Of a stretch of DNA of 64,000 bases, positions 1-10,736 are shown one piece after another (the first letter of the stretch is position 1; each line of letters begins with the position of its first letter). The notes beneath the pieces are model-generated. The model saw only the letters and a program-made list of their open reading frames with translations, was not told where the DNA came from and searched no databases. This DNA comes from Golubevia sp. BC0850 (Eukaryota > Basidiomycota > Exobasidiomycetes > Golubeviales > Golubeviaceae): positions 1 through 64,000 of the forward strand of contig JAAVVG010000039.1 of the NCBI GenBank assembly GCA_012976225.1, read 5' to 3'. The translations under genes and the position numbers were made by a program.

Positions 1-44
1 ATGAGGGTGAGATAAGAAAAGAGGCAGGTGAGAGGGTTGGAGAG

Positions 45-75
<31 letters not shown>

Positions 76-1919
76 CGAAAGGTCGAGCCCCAATCTCTGG
101 ACTGATGTCCACCATTTCGCATTGATTCTACAAGTCTTCTCACTCTCAATCCAAGTCAATCCTCATCGAGATACGTACTTCTGCGGATCTCTCCAACGTT
201 AGTGTCACTGCAACTGGCTCTTCGCCTTCCGTGGACATTGGGAATCAAGTCGTGTCTGAAATCCTGAAGCGTGCTAGCAAAGTGGTCTTGGGAGAGAATA
301 CTCTGATCAGATCTACTGGTGATTCAGCAAGGCAAGAACGCAAGGGAACAAGTCCAACAACAGGAGTAGCTCCTTCTGCTCCAATCCTTCCAAGCATCGT
401 TCCGAAAGCCTTTCAACAATCAAAATCAAGCAAGGTCTCTGATCTAACTCCTCAAGTTCAAACACCTCCCTTCGCTCAACTTCAAGGAGCTCGTAATTTT
501 TCAGCTCCAGCAAATCCTTCTCCATCTTCAGCTCCACCCGAAGTCGTCCAAGTCAAAAAGGGGAGAGCAAGTCTTCCTACTCCGTCGATCCCATCTCAGC
601 TTCGCTATGAGACTCACCTCGAGGAATCTGGAACAGAACAAGAAGGAGAAAGTCGATCTGAATCTAGAAGCCAAAAGAGACGCTTCAAATCAGTAGATTC
701 CGACCCGGCCGAAGGAGTTGATCCGAGAAGTATCAGCTCGAAAGGAAGACCTCCAATTCAAAATCACCAGAATCCGGGACTTCGAGGCGAAAAGTTACAA
801 GATTTCTCATCAGGTTTACAAGAAAGGGTCAAAACTGAAATGGCTTTAGAAGTAGAAAGAGCGTTGCAAGCCCGTTCAGTTGGGTCTTTGACTGAAGAAT
901 TCCAAATCAAGATTCTCAAATCGACTCTCATCGAGCAATTGACTCAAATCAAGCTCACGCTTTTAGGTCTTAAGGACAAGGAATATGTTTATAACTCCAG
1001 AATAAAAGACTTAGAAGATAGAATTAGATTCGTAGAAAACAGGGAAAGAGAAGCGGCCTTTGTCAATCAAAGTAGCAACAACGCTCTTTTAGAAAATTGC
1101 TCGAGCTCTCATAGAAGAGTCGAAGAGTTGGAAAGACAGCTGGACGGAGAGAGAAGGACATCGATGGGACTAAGAAAGGAGATCTGGGAAAGAGACTGTT
1201 CGATTGCAGATAGAGCTTTCGGTTTAGCAATGGATGGAAATTACTCTAAAGGGGTGTTGGAAGGAGAGAGAGAAACTAGGGAGCGTCAACAGTATCTTCC
1301 TCCTCAATCTACATCTGGACCATCTCAAAGTTTCTATCCTACCCAAAGTCAACCTTTCTATCCTCACTTTTCTGAGCATTCATCGATGGTTCCGAGTGGA
1401 ATGGTGGGAGCCGCAGGTTTCGGCAATCCTAACACTCCTGAAGACGCTTTCACCAGTGCTGAAGAAGTCTCAAATGGTAGATTTCAAAGCTTACGTCAAG
1501 AATCCGAAACACTCCAAGGTGCAGGTGCTTATCACAACTATCAATTCCAAGAGAAACCAAACCAACTTTCTGAAATCAGTCACCTGGAACATGCTCCCAG
1601 AGAAGATGAAGGTGGAAAGACAAATTGGTCGAGGGAAACTTACGGAAACCATCCGACTTCATCAAATGAGCTCTATCGCATCGATTCCATCCCTGAAGAG
1701 TCTCTATCAGACTCGAAGAGATCGAGGGATTCTTCTACTACGAGCGAAGACTTGGCTTCAATCCTGCAGCAAGAATTAGTGCCAAATTCAGCTGGCTCTA
1801 GGTATCCATCGACTCTGCCTGAAAGCAAATTCAACGATTCGGACAATAGAGCTTCAAATTCTTTGCCACCTGCGACCTCGTCTTCAACTCTTCAAGATCA
1901 GATTCCCAGAGACCGGTAG
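1..1919 (+). CDS. Coiled-coil, low-complexity protein of unknown function (5' end uncertain or off window)
   Basis: The frame is open from about position 126 to the TAG at 1917-1919 and has no ATG before 841, so the gene must start in an upstream exon. A donor (GTGAGA) follows position 6, and CAAG at 131-134 is an acceptor in the right phase; the intron between holds a 29-nt T run. The protein is rich in Ser, Pro, Gln and Glu, mostly disordered, with a likely coiled coil encoded at roughly 900-1180 (heptad-like Leu/Ile spacing, many Glu, Arg and Lys). No catalytic motif, signal peptide or membrane segment was seen. An AATAAA lies 90 bp past the stop. I do not recognise the family; the coiled coil suggests a scaffold, which is inference only. 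Confidence 0.6.
47..75. repeat. 29-nt homopolymer T tract
   Basis: An uninterrupted run of T lies inside the predicted first visible intron of the coiled-coil gene. It may act as an extreme polypyrimidine tract, but its length is likely variable and prone to sequencing error. Confidence 0.9.
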
Positions 1920-2009
1920 TTGAGAGCTAGATTGGGTGCTGGAAGGGGTGGAAAGAGTGATAGAGAAAGAGTGATGAGGCTGTGGCAACAGTGGGAAAGC
2001 TATTGTATC

Positions 2010-2015
2010 AATAAA
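2010..2015 (+). terminator. Polyadenylation signal AATAAA
   Basis: A canonical AATAAA lies about 90 bp downstream of the TAG at 1917-1919 and is the likely 3'-end signal of the first gene. About 680 bp follow, up to 2694, with only short shadow frames and pyrimidine-rich stretches; I see no supported gene there. Confidence 0.5.
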
Positions 2016-2694
2016 AGCATATCTTGTAAACACGAACCACACAACAATATTGCCTGCGGAGTGGCAAATTTGAAGGTGCTTGAGATCTCATTTGGTGTGA
2101 TTGGTCCGGTCCCTTTCCTTCACAGGCCAATCCCGGCGACGCTGCATCAGTCGAGTCTCTTTCTGCCCCTATTTATTTCAAAATTCACCTTTCCATATAC
2201 AAGGAAGCTCGATTTCACAACTTTCAACTCTTCTCTCCCAAACCTCTTCTCCTTCTCGTAACTCTCTACTCTTCACCACACACCACCACTGCTACCTTGA
2301 TCTTCTAATCTTTGACCCACTTCCATCCGTGAGTACAAGAGTGAATCAAAAGTGCTGAAAACAGGAAGTCATAAGGGACAATCGAGAAGCGAGCCATCTC
2401 AAACCTCGCATACCTGATACCTCGATGCCTACATGCCTTGTCTCGTTTCATCATCGTCCCCCTCGCAAAAGTCAACTTTACTTCGACTTGAGTTTTGCTG
2501 GAGATCAAGCGATCACCATCAAATTCTTCCAAGCTGGACTCTCAACTGACTCGTTCGATCGAATCCTCCCGCCCAACCCCACCCAATTTTAGGTCTTTTT
2601 CTCTCGCCTTTCTCTCTATCTTCGAGTTTTCCTTCTTCTTCTAGTATCCATTCTAGTGATTTCAAACCTTCTCCGAAGCAGCAGCTTTCATAAG

Positions 2695-4511
2695 ATGAAG
2701 AATTCGAAACCAAGTTCCAAGAGCAAGCTCGCTTCTAAGAAAGGTGCAAAGACATTCAAAGTTACCATCGCCAACGTCCCCTTCGACGCTACTCTAGCTA
2801 TCGCAGAGTACATCTTACAATGGGAGGAGGAGCCAATGAATGCAGTTGGACTACATGAGAACATCAAGCCCGAGGGTGCCGGAAGAGGCAAAAGGTGAGT
2901 CGCTCTAGTCTGGGAGCTCACTCTTCTGACTTGTCTCGTTTGGATTCGTAAGGTTTGATAAATGAATGTGTATCGAAGAAGCCATGAATAGGTCCATGAT
3001 TTTTGCTTGCTTCTGACACATTTTCCATTTTCTTTCCTACTCTAACTTCCAAGAGACCGCGCCTTTACTCTGCGCTCTCTCGTTCCACTCACCAGAGAGT
3101 CGTATGAGACTTGGCTTTCATTCCTTCTAACCAACGTCAGAATAGCCACTGACCATCTTCACTGCCTCCTCAGATTTCTCAAAAGGAACCCAGCCGCCCC
3201 AAACACGTTCAACATCTCGTCTTCATCGATCACCCTTGGAAGCAAGGAGACCAAGCGATCCTAGAGGATGTCCAGCCCAAGCAGGCAACTCTTCAAACAG
3301 CTTTCAGTAATAATCTTTTGACTGTTAAGTTGGAGGATGTAGCAGCCTCACTGGAGATGACGGAAGCAGCAGAATCTCTTACTTCTCTCGACAGACTTAC
3401 CAAGCCGAGTGTAGTAGGCGGAATAACAAAGTCGGATGGTATCGAAATGTTTAGCCTTTGTTACAGTATTATCTCCACGGCTAGAGGTTTGATCTTAGAA
3501 GCAGCTTCAGGTCTTCAATCTTTATCTACTTTGGGAGAAGTTCAATTTCCTTTCGCCGAAATGGACTAGTCTCAAAGATGCAGTACCCGTAGAGGGATTA
3601 GAGTCTCTCAAGTCGGTCAACATTCGGTCAAGATTCAAGTCGGAAAGCACGAGTTTAACTTGGCTCCTGTTACCAGTGCCAACCTTCTTTGGGTTTTGGC
3701 TCTTCCCAATCTTGAACAGGCGGACGTCGACTGCCCTAGATGGAAATCAGAAGACATCTTCTACCTAACCAACAACTCTGATGCTTGGAAGAAGTCTCCA
3801 GGATTGTACTCAAGGGTTAAAGATCTCATTCTGACTATCAGTGTGGATGAGCGCGGTAGGAAGTCAAAATTATCTTCTATCACAACGACGGAAGAAGGTC
3901 AAAGAGCTCTGGAAGATCTACTCCTTTACACATCTGGTTTGAAAAGATCGGGGTTGGTTCTAGGTATGTCCGCCGGAGGTGGTGATGTTATTGAATCTAC
4001 AGTCTTTAGAGGCCTCAAGAGATCTTTCAAGTCGTTGGAAACTCTGGAGGTTAGAGGAATGTACGTCTCTTACAGTCCTTCTGCCATCAAGGTTCTCCCG
4101 AACTTTAGTAACCTTCAAAACCTAGTATTAGACGCTTTCCTAGGACGTGGAGTCGAAGGTTTGCTCAGGATTCTTAAGTTCAAGCTGAAGAATGACGAGC
4201 TCTTTGGAACTTCGCCTCTAGCCACTATTCGTCTCCTTGGAAACTTCAGAAGAGATCTTCCATCTACTCTAAGTTTTAACCCTGAACATTTCATAGCCTT
4301 TTTGATGCAATCTCCAAACAGACCATCAAGTCTCGAGAGAGTCATTACTTATAGAAAAGCAACCTGTTAAAGCGAAGGCAAGCCGGAGACTGCAACTGAT
4401 GAATTGGCTGATGATCACTGTCAAGAAACCAGGAGAGAATTGAAGAAAGCTTGTGGGATTAATGGAGTTCAATTGATCTTTCTGGAACCTGTATCGGATT
4501 TTGAAAGATGA
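2695..4511 (+). pseudogene. Decayed LRR-like (F-box-associated type) gene
   Basis: Protein-like sequence runs along this stretch but not in one frame. An ATG at 2695 opens a 67-codon exon that ends at a GTGAGT donor (2895). After an acceptor near 3176, leucine-rich sequence continues to a stop at 3567-3569. The reading then makes sense one frame over (3562-3655), returns to the earlier register near 3660, and runs to an in-frame TAA at 4368-4370. The same frame continues beyond that stop for 46 codons to a TGA at 4509-4511. The repeated hydrophobic pattern (LPNL, LKSL, LQNLVL) is that of degenerate leucine-rich repeats in fungal F-box proteins, but no F-box is seen. At least two frame changes and one stop make this a pseudogene. 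Membership in the same family as the other LRR loci is inference. Confidence 0.6.
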
Positions 4512-4609
4512 AAAGTGAGTCATAGAGGACGACTCTGTTTCTGCGTTGTAATGATCGAAAAGTCATCGACTCTCTAAATCTGCCCCCTTTTTAATGGTTT
4601 CTTCCAGTT

Positions 4610-4928
4610 TCACTCTCCAGGTTCTTGGTTATATCGTTCCATCAGATTTGAGATGCCTGGAGAGGAAGAGTGGATGGATCGTTGGGAAAACGAAAGCCGC
4701 GGGAGATGGGGGTAAAGTAAAGTACCCAGTTGGAGGGAGTTTGAACGAGCCAATGATTTTACACAAGAAATGAAGAAGTCGAAAGCAAGTTTCCAGTTCA
4801 ATTTGAAGATTCCGGTCGATTCTTTGGACTTCGACTCGTAGATTACTGGTGTGAAGCTTCGAATAGATTCTGACGAGGTCTCTTCCCCTGAAAATAACCG
4901 ACCGCATCACTACATCTACGCTTACTAG
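4610..4928 (+). pseudogene. Coding-like remnant of unknown origin
   Basis: After a TTCCAG acceptor-like site, one frame gives about 105 codons of ordinary-looking protein interrupted by only two stops. It is rich in Trp, Phe, Asp and Arg, with segments such as RFEMPGEEEWMDRW and ITGVKLRIDSDE. This composition is unlike the surrounding low-complexity frames. It could be the tail of the decayed gene just upstream or a separate relic. I do not recognise it. Confidence 0.3.
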
Positions 4929-5212
4929 GAAGGGGAAACGATGACCTTAAAACCCGTAGTTCAGCTGGCCTTCAAGGCATCAAATGCAATCGAAAAGAGC
5001 AAAAGTGCAGAAGAAACGGTTTAGCTGGGTCTTCAAACCTCAAATAATGGGAAAGATGAGATAACTCTCAACGATGATTTTTTGTTCTGTACCCTTTGTG
5101 ATTTTTTTGTTGTGAAGAATTTGAAGATTCGATTGAAGAAATACAAGTGAAAAGTCATTGGGAACCCAAGAGAAAAAGCGTAACGGGATTTGTCGCGACG
5201 ATTTGAGTTCTC

Positions 5213-6455
5213 TCATCGGAATAGAACCTGAATGGCTGTTTACAAAGGTGAACAGAAGAAAGGCGATCGTCGTCAGTTTCAATCTCCACTGTCAACTCGA
5301 CCTTCCAACCGTTCCGCACAAAACTCACTGTAATTCTTCCCGTCAACATCCCACCAGCTCCAAGTAGTAGGTTCCTCTCTTCCAGGTTTCCTCCCATTCT
5401 CCAAAGATTGAGAATTGATGATCAGTCCAGTTTCTGATCGATCGATTTCTTTGGATTGGAGTTTGAAGGAGATTGTTTCGTAGGGTTCGGCTGCTACCTA
5501 TTGGAGAGAGAGCGAGAAGAAGTTGAGAGGATTTAGGCCGAGGGTGAAAGAGGGGAGGAAGAAGGGATGAAGGGAGACGAAGTCAAGGGGGAGGGCGAAA
5601 AGGAAGTAAAGGGTGAGGGGAGGGAGGGGAGGGGGAAGAGAGAGTAAAGGAGAATCAGCAAATGAGAATTCACTTTCGTTTGGGTTCGTTGAAACTATCT
5701 CCCTGGTAAAACAAAATTCAGAGGCATTGGAATTTAAAGAGGAAACTCCCCGGGGTGGGGCAAATATCTCCATGTCCTCTTGCTCGACTTTACCATCTTC
5801 TCGCCACTTTCAGGTTGAACGCCTTGGGAAACGTTCCACCTGACAAACGATGTCTGTTCATTTTGATTGCCTATTCATTAGAGGGCAACTCTTGTCTTAC
5901 TGCTCCTTCCTTCTTAACTCAAGCTCAGCTGCAGAACCCAACCCAAAGGTCCTCCCATCTTTAAAACTCACCACCAAATATTGCCAAGCTCTATTAATAC
6001 CCTCAACTTTCTGTTCAAAACTACTCATGAACCTATGAATAGGTTTGACCCCTTCTTTAATCTCTGGCAAATTGATTTGAAAGAGCAATCCCATTCTACC
6101 TCCAACCTTTCCACCAAGTTCCCCTGCTGCTTCCAATAAAGGTTCCCTGACTTTAGTCACTCTATAACCAGGTCTTCCAATCTTGATGAAACTTTTCTTA
6201 GGAACACTGTCTATCGGATTGCCAGTCAAAAGTAATTGAGGATTAGAGAATCTTGAATCCAATTGTTGTTCCTTTGCTTCTCTCGCAGCTCTTCTTGCTA
6301 AATTGGTCTGATGTTTTTTACCTTGTGTGTGAGCTAGATAGGAACCTTCATTTGTGTGAAGTGTTAAACATAGTCGACATTCTAAGGATCCTAGATGATT
6401 TCGAAGGATGTATGGATCCTGGAGAGATGAATGGGAGAAAGTTGTTAAGGATGCT

Positions 6456-6504
<49 letters not shown>

Positions 6505-6735
6505 GCTGGGATGTTTCTGAATAATATTTTACATTGTGAAACTGACTCACCTTTGCAATGTCAATTGTTTCTAAAGCTAATTTCCTTAACCTTTCTCTAC
6601 GATCTACATTCGCTTCACTTGCACCTGCAACTCCCGCTCCTTTGTTTCCGGCTCGGTTTTGATAATCTGGCAAGAGAGGGGAATGAAGGTTAGTGAATTG
6701 GTGTTGAAAGAAACAAAGGTGGTTGACTCACCCAT
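5213..6735 (-). CDS. SF3A2: Splicing factor 3A subunit 2 (SF3A2/SAP62/Prp11)
   Basis: SF3A2 is a U2 snRNP component needed for prespliceosome assembly in the nucleus. Five coding exons fit exactly: 6732-6735, 6551-6666, 5972-6418, 5329-5497 and 5213-5235 (252 aa). The N-terminal RRERLRKLALETIDI is followed by the matrin-type U1-like zinc finger: the Cys pair in LGSLECRLCLTLH and the His pair in SYLAHTQGKKHQTNLARRAA. IKIGRPGYRVTK, LLFQINLPEI, VAAEPYETISFKL and a short C-terminus YTIQVLFR follow, all in the order of the human protein. The metazoan proline-rich tail is absent, as usual in fungi. Oddities: the first coding exon is only ATGG, the last only 23 nt, intron 3 is 474 nt, and intron 2 holds a dinucleotide repeat. 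About 23 residues with no human counterpart precede the SWWD segment. The gene diverges from a SWAP-domain gene 100 bp away. Confidence 0.93.
6457..6500. repeat. (CT)22 dinucleotide microsatellite
   Basis: Twenty-two perfect CT units lie in intron 2 of SF3A2 (GA on the sense strand). The intron (6419-6550) is 132 nt, a multiple of three, and has no stop in the coding frame, so retention would insert Arg/Glu dipeptides without a frameshift at this repeat length. Confidence 0.95.
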
Positions 6736-6835
6736 CAATCGTGGGAGGGTAAGTGGTTGTGGGTGGGAACAAGGCTGATAGTATCTTCTTGCTCTTAACT
6801 TGAACCACTCACAAGTCAACCCACCACTATCAATT
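6736..6835. promoter_or_regulatory. Compact bidirectional promoter between SF3A2 and the SWAP-domain gene
   Basis: Exactly 100 bp separate the two divergent start codons. The interval contains G/T-rich GTGGTTGTGGGTGGG and, near the other end, CCCACCAC, a loose inverted pair. No clear TATA box is seen. Both 5' UTRs must fit here or overlap. Confidence 0.55.
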
Positions 6836-9013
6836 ATGGCTCGTGGAGCTAACAAAGGAACAGCTAGAAGGAAAAGGAACGCAAAGAACAAAGTTTACGA
6901 TTCAAGTGGCTCAGAAGATGAAGAGGGAGAGAGAGAGAAGGATCAGGATCAACATCCAGTCAACAACTACAGATCTAATTCTCACAGAAGAAAGAGATTT
7001 AGAAGTCGTTCACCTCCTCGAAATGAAGATGATCAAGAATTAGAATCAGATCAGCAACAAGACGCTTTCCATCTGAATCAATATCAACTTCAGAATCAAG
7101 CTTCAGCTTCATTTTTCAACAATCGAGATGAGAGATTAGATCAGATTCTATTCCCAGTCTGTTATGAAGCTAGCATCATTTTCAATCACCAAGTGGCTCG
7201 ATCTTTCGAGGTTGGGGCAGAAGCGCAAGGGCAGGTGGGGAATCGATTGGTGGAATGGAGAGGGAGGGATGCAGAAGGTACAGAGACTAGAGTTCTCACT
7301 GATAGGTGAGATTCCGTTCGTGGTCATAGCATAAGGAACTTGCATAGAGAAAAGAGAGTATGAGAGATAACGTTTTGGGATCTACACGTATAGTACGTCC
7401 TTGAAGAAGCGACCTTCCAGCTGAGGTGCCCTCATCCTAGGGCCTTTGGACCAACCCTTCTAGCTTTGGATCTCATTCTATTCAACAATGTCCACTTCAA
7501 GAAGCAAGCTGGAAGAAGACTACAATCACTCTTGCTGGGCTTCGAAACTCTTTTCCTTTCTCCTTCTCCTTCTCCCCAAGCCCTTTGATTCTGAAAAAGT
7601 CCCCTCCAAGTCCCCTCTCATCAGATCCTTAAGACCTTGCCTTTGAAACTTTCCAACTCATCTCTTGTTGTTCTCTATCCTTTTCTTTCTTTCTTCTCTC
7701 AAACCTCTCGATCTCAAAGATTCGACGCTCTCCTTCTCCTAGATTCTCAACCCAAAGGTTCACCCTCAATTCCTCTCAGAAACACATCTTCAAACCTAAA
7801 CGAGCTTTCAACTTCAACTTTCAGTTCAGATCCTATTCCTTCCGTTAATCTCTCCTCAAATTCAGCTGCAAATCTTGCTTCAACTTCAAACCCCCCTCTA
7901 CACTCAACCTCCCCTCACCTCTCTCCTTTGCCTTCCAATCGGCCTCCTCATCCAGATCCAGACTCAAATTCGGACCAAGACTCAGAAGCAGGGTGGTCAG
8001 ACCTACCCTCCGATTCAGAAGATCTGTTTTTCATGACTTCTGATGAAATTCAAGATTTCCTGAGAGAGAAAAAGAGAAGGAAATTGCAAGTTGAGAGGGA
8101 AGAGAGGATCAAAGCCATAGATTTGATGAGAGACGAGGAGGAAAGAGAAGAGGAGAGGAGGAGGAAGGTCGGGAACAAGGTATGTATTTACAAAGGTGTG
8201 ACCCTTTTGGTGGAGAGCTTGAGTAGTGGAAGGTGACTCTTCCTTCTCTTACCATCGCTTCTTTGGGCCCTATCTGCGCTTTTCATTTGTCCAATCCGGA
8301 TTTCGACGCTTTCACTTTTCTTCCTTTCTTACTCTCCTGAGAATCTTGGTTTCTTAGACTCTTGCTCTCGGGGATTTCTATGCTGACTTTTTGATTTCTT
8401 TCGTTGGTCTCTCTTCTGCTCTTTCTAGTTGTCATCCTCTCAACTCCTACTTATGAAGAAAACTCTTCAAGCCCTGTCTTCAAGTGATAATCCATCGCTC
8501 TTGGAGATGAGAATTCTGGCAAATCATGGCAATGATGAGAGGTTTGGTTTTCTAAGAAAGGGAAAGAATGGAAAATGGAGGGAGGAATGGGAGAAATTGA
8601 AGAGAGGAGAGGAAGTTGAGTTGGAGGAGGATGGAGATGAAGAGATGGGGAAAGTAGAGGGAGAGGAAGAGGGAAAGAAGCACGAGGAAGAGGATGAGGA
8701 CGAGGGTAAAGACAATACAGGCAAAGGCAAAGGTACAGAAACTTCAAAGTCAGAGATGAAAGCGGGATTGGTGGCTTATGGGAGTGATTCAGAAAGTGAG
8801 GAAGAAGAAGAGGAAAAGGGGGTCCAGGAAAAGGAGACGAAGGTGGTGGAAGATGAAAGAAGTGAGGAAGTCGCTTCAGGTTCGAATCAACCTTCTTCGG
8901 ATGTTGGCTCCAAAGTTGAGGAGGAAGAGATATCAATGGAGGAGAAGAAGCAATTAAAATTGAAGAGAGCCAGAGAATGGGCGGAAAAGAAGAGAGCTGA
9001 GAAGAAAGATTGA
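6836..9013 (+). CDS. SWAP N-terminal (DRY/EERY) domain protein, probable splicing regulator
   Basis: Three exons, 6836-7305, 7720-8179 and 8429-9013, join in phase to 504 aa. The N-terminus is basic and Ser/Arg-rich (RRKRFRSRSPPR), typical of nuclear RNA-processing proteins. Around residues 100-170, LVEWRG, then LTDR joined across intron 1 to FDALLLLD, matches the suppressor-of-white-apricot N-terminal domain (family pattern LIPWMG ... DRYDVRLLLD). The middle has Asp/Ser runs and a charged helix (FLREKKRRK); next comes LEMRILANHG, a segment I recall from fungal members of this group; the tail is a Glu/Lys-rich coiled region. Introns of 414 and 249 nt are long for this window. Drosophila SWAP represses splicing of its own first introns; whether that holds here is unknown. 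It is divergent from SF3A2 and convergent with the FAXDC2-like gene. Confidence 0.78.
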
Positions 9014-9312
9014 GGGGAGGGGACCTTGTTAACAGGAAGGAGGTTTGCCTGGTGGCTTCAATTGTAATTTCAAGGGCAGATTTTCTAATCAATGCATTAT
9101 CGTTCAAAGTCCTTTGTGCTTGTGGGAGGAAGGGTCGGGAAGGGAGGTCGAGCTCAGAATCAGATAGTGGCAAATCAACTCCAAGAAGCTCCTTGAAAAT
9201 CATCAACCAATCCTGTACAAAAAAAAAACAAAACAAAAAAAAAACAGCCAAAAAAATAAAAACATCAAAAAAAAATCAAATCAATCGCAATTCAAAACCG
9301 ACCTTTCGAATC
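9014..9312. other. Convergent 3' region with A-rich tract
   Basis: This 299-bp space lies between the stops of two convergent genes. It includes an A-rich, nearly G-free stretch at about 9218-9280 that may serve 3'-end formation for one or both transcripts. Frames crossing it are shadows. Confidence 0.5.
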
Positions 9313-10589
9313 TCACTTGGTCTTCTCACTCTCCTCCAACTCCCATCTCGCCAATCTTTCCAAAAGCATTTCTTTAGCCTTTGTCTTATCACCTCCAGAT
9401 CTTTCCATTCCATCTTTCAAACTCGCTTGAAACTTAACATCAGTTTTGAAAATCGAGTCCAAGATGCCTTGGGGACCAAAACATTCGTTAAAGGAGAAAT
9501 GGTGGAAATCATGATTTAAAGAGGATTTAGTGTAAGGGAAGTTGAAACCTGAATGAGCTTGAAGAGTTGAGAGTGTAAGAAGTACGAGAGTTGCTAGGCC
9601 GACTGAGAAGTGAGGTTTCAAAATTCCAGTTCCTGAGTCGAACAGAATGGAAGGAAGGGCTAGAATGAGAGGGGCGGGTTCCAAGTTTGAAGCGGGCGAC
9701 TGAATGAGAAGTCGCACTTACCAATGGCATTGGGGAGCAAGTTGCTGAAAACATGTTCCGTCATTGTGCAGTAAGTAGCTGCTAATGCTACGGGAGCTGT
9801 GATTTCGTGATGCTTCTTGTGGAAGGTCGAATACATGATTTTCGAGTGGAAGAATCTGTGAATGGAGTAAAACCCAACCTCCGTGCAGGCCTGCAAAAAG
9901 GGCAAAAAGAGTCAACTTTCAGACGGCCGATCTGGCTCTGAGAAAACATTCCAAGCGACTTACCATGTTGAACAACAGATGGCCTAGAGTTTTCCAGAAT
10001 CCTGGGACGTCTTGAGCCAAGATTGAAGGTGGAGTGTAGGTGGCTTTGATCCAAAGTAGAGGTAAGACTACGAAAGTCTGATTTCTGAGTACGATCAAGC
10101 CAATTTTCGAATATTCCAAAAGGCCAATTCGAGAAAGGGGTTGGACCTGCAGAGGAGACTCAGCGAATGTCAGCCACTCATCTAATTCTGAACGACTCTT
10201 CCTTCTCAGTGACTGACCTTGTATCTGAACAATGAAGCTGGTCTTCCAGTCAGATCCACGAAAGCGTATCCTAATCCGACGATCCAATAGACAGCGGTCG
10301 AGATGATGAAGGTTCCCCAAAAGTTAATGTCGAAACTGGTGAAGTTCTGCTCCACCCACGAGTAGAACTGCAAGGCTTGAGGAGTCGAATTGATGTATGC
10401 AGATGAAAACACTAGAGTAGAATCCATGACCATAGATCTCCATTCCGTGTTGATGAAGGCTGAATGGTCGAATCCCCATCTTTTTGCAAATGTGACCGGT
10501 TTCTGGTTCTCATCGATCGCAGGAGCTGATTTTGACTGTTTGTCGAACGCTGTGGAAGGAATTCTTGTCGTAGTTATTGTGATTGACAT
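9313..10589 (-). CDS. Fatty acid hydroxylase/sterol desaturase family protein (FAXDC2/C4-methylsterol oxidase-like)
   Basis: Exons 10218-10589, 9964-10146, 9722-9890 and 9313-9659 join in phase to 356 aa. Three histidine clusters that bind the di-iron centre are present in order: HRFFH, HKKHH and HDFHH. Around them, HKKHHEITAPVAL and EHVFSNLLP are close to vertebrate FAXDC2, and the C-terminal FNECFGPQGILD resembles FNQCYGVLGVLD of that family. Hydrophobic segments at roughly residues 75-110, 130-160 and 240-265 fit an ER membrane protein. Such enzymes hydroxylate or desaturate sterol or sphingolipid substrates; the substrate here cannot be told from sequence. The ATG at 10589 is chosen because the longer frame upstream runs into the remains of the neighbouring F-box gene. 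The promoter space to that pseudogene is only about 150 bp. Confidence 0.85.
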
Positions 10590-10736
10590 TGTTGAAAGGT
10601 TTTGAGGATACGATACGATGAACGATGAACTAGTGTTCGATGGGAGAGAGGAAGAAGTTTTTGCGACCTTGTTTTCCGAGCGCGGTGGCAACGTGGCAGA
10701 GAAGAGACCGAAGAGCACCTCGCACTCTTCTGAAGA

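Noticed and set aside
1920-2261. 113-codon frame directly after the first gene's stop
   Set aside because: It is in frame with the upstream gene but past a stop and AATAAA; composition turns into low-complexity intergenic sequence.
8451-9251. 266-codon minus-strand frame opposite the last SWAP exon
   Set aside because: It is the antisense of a Glu/Lys-rich exon (giving Ser/Pro/Leu), with no motif of its own.
9010-9519. 169-codon plus-strand frame after the SWAP gene
   Set aside because: It overlaps an A-rich tract and the exon of the convergent hydroxylase, whose histidine motifs clearly identify the real frame.
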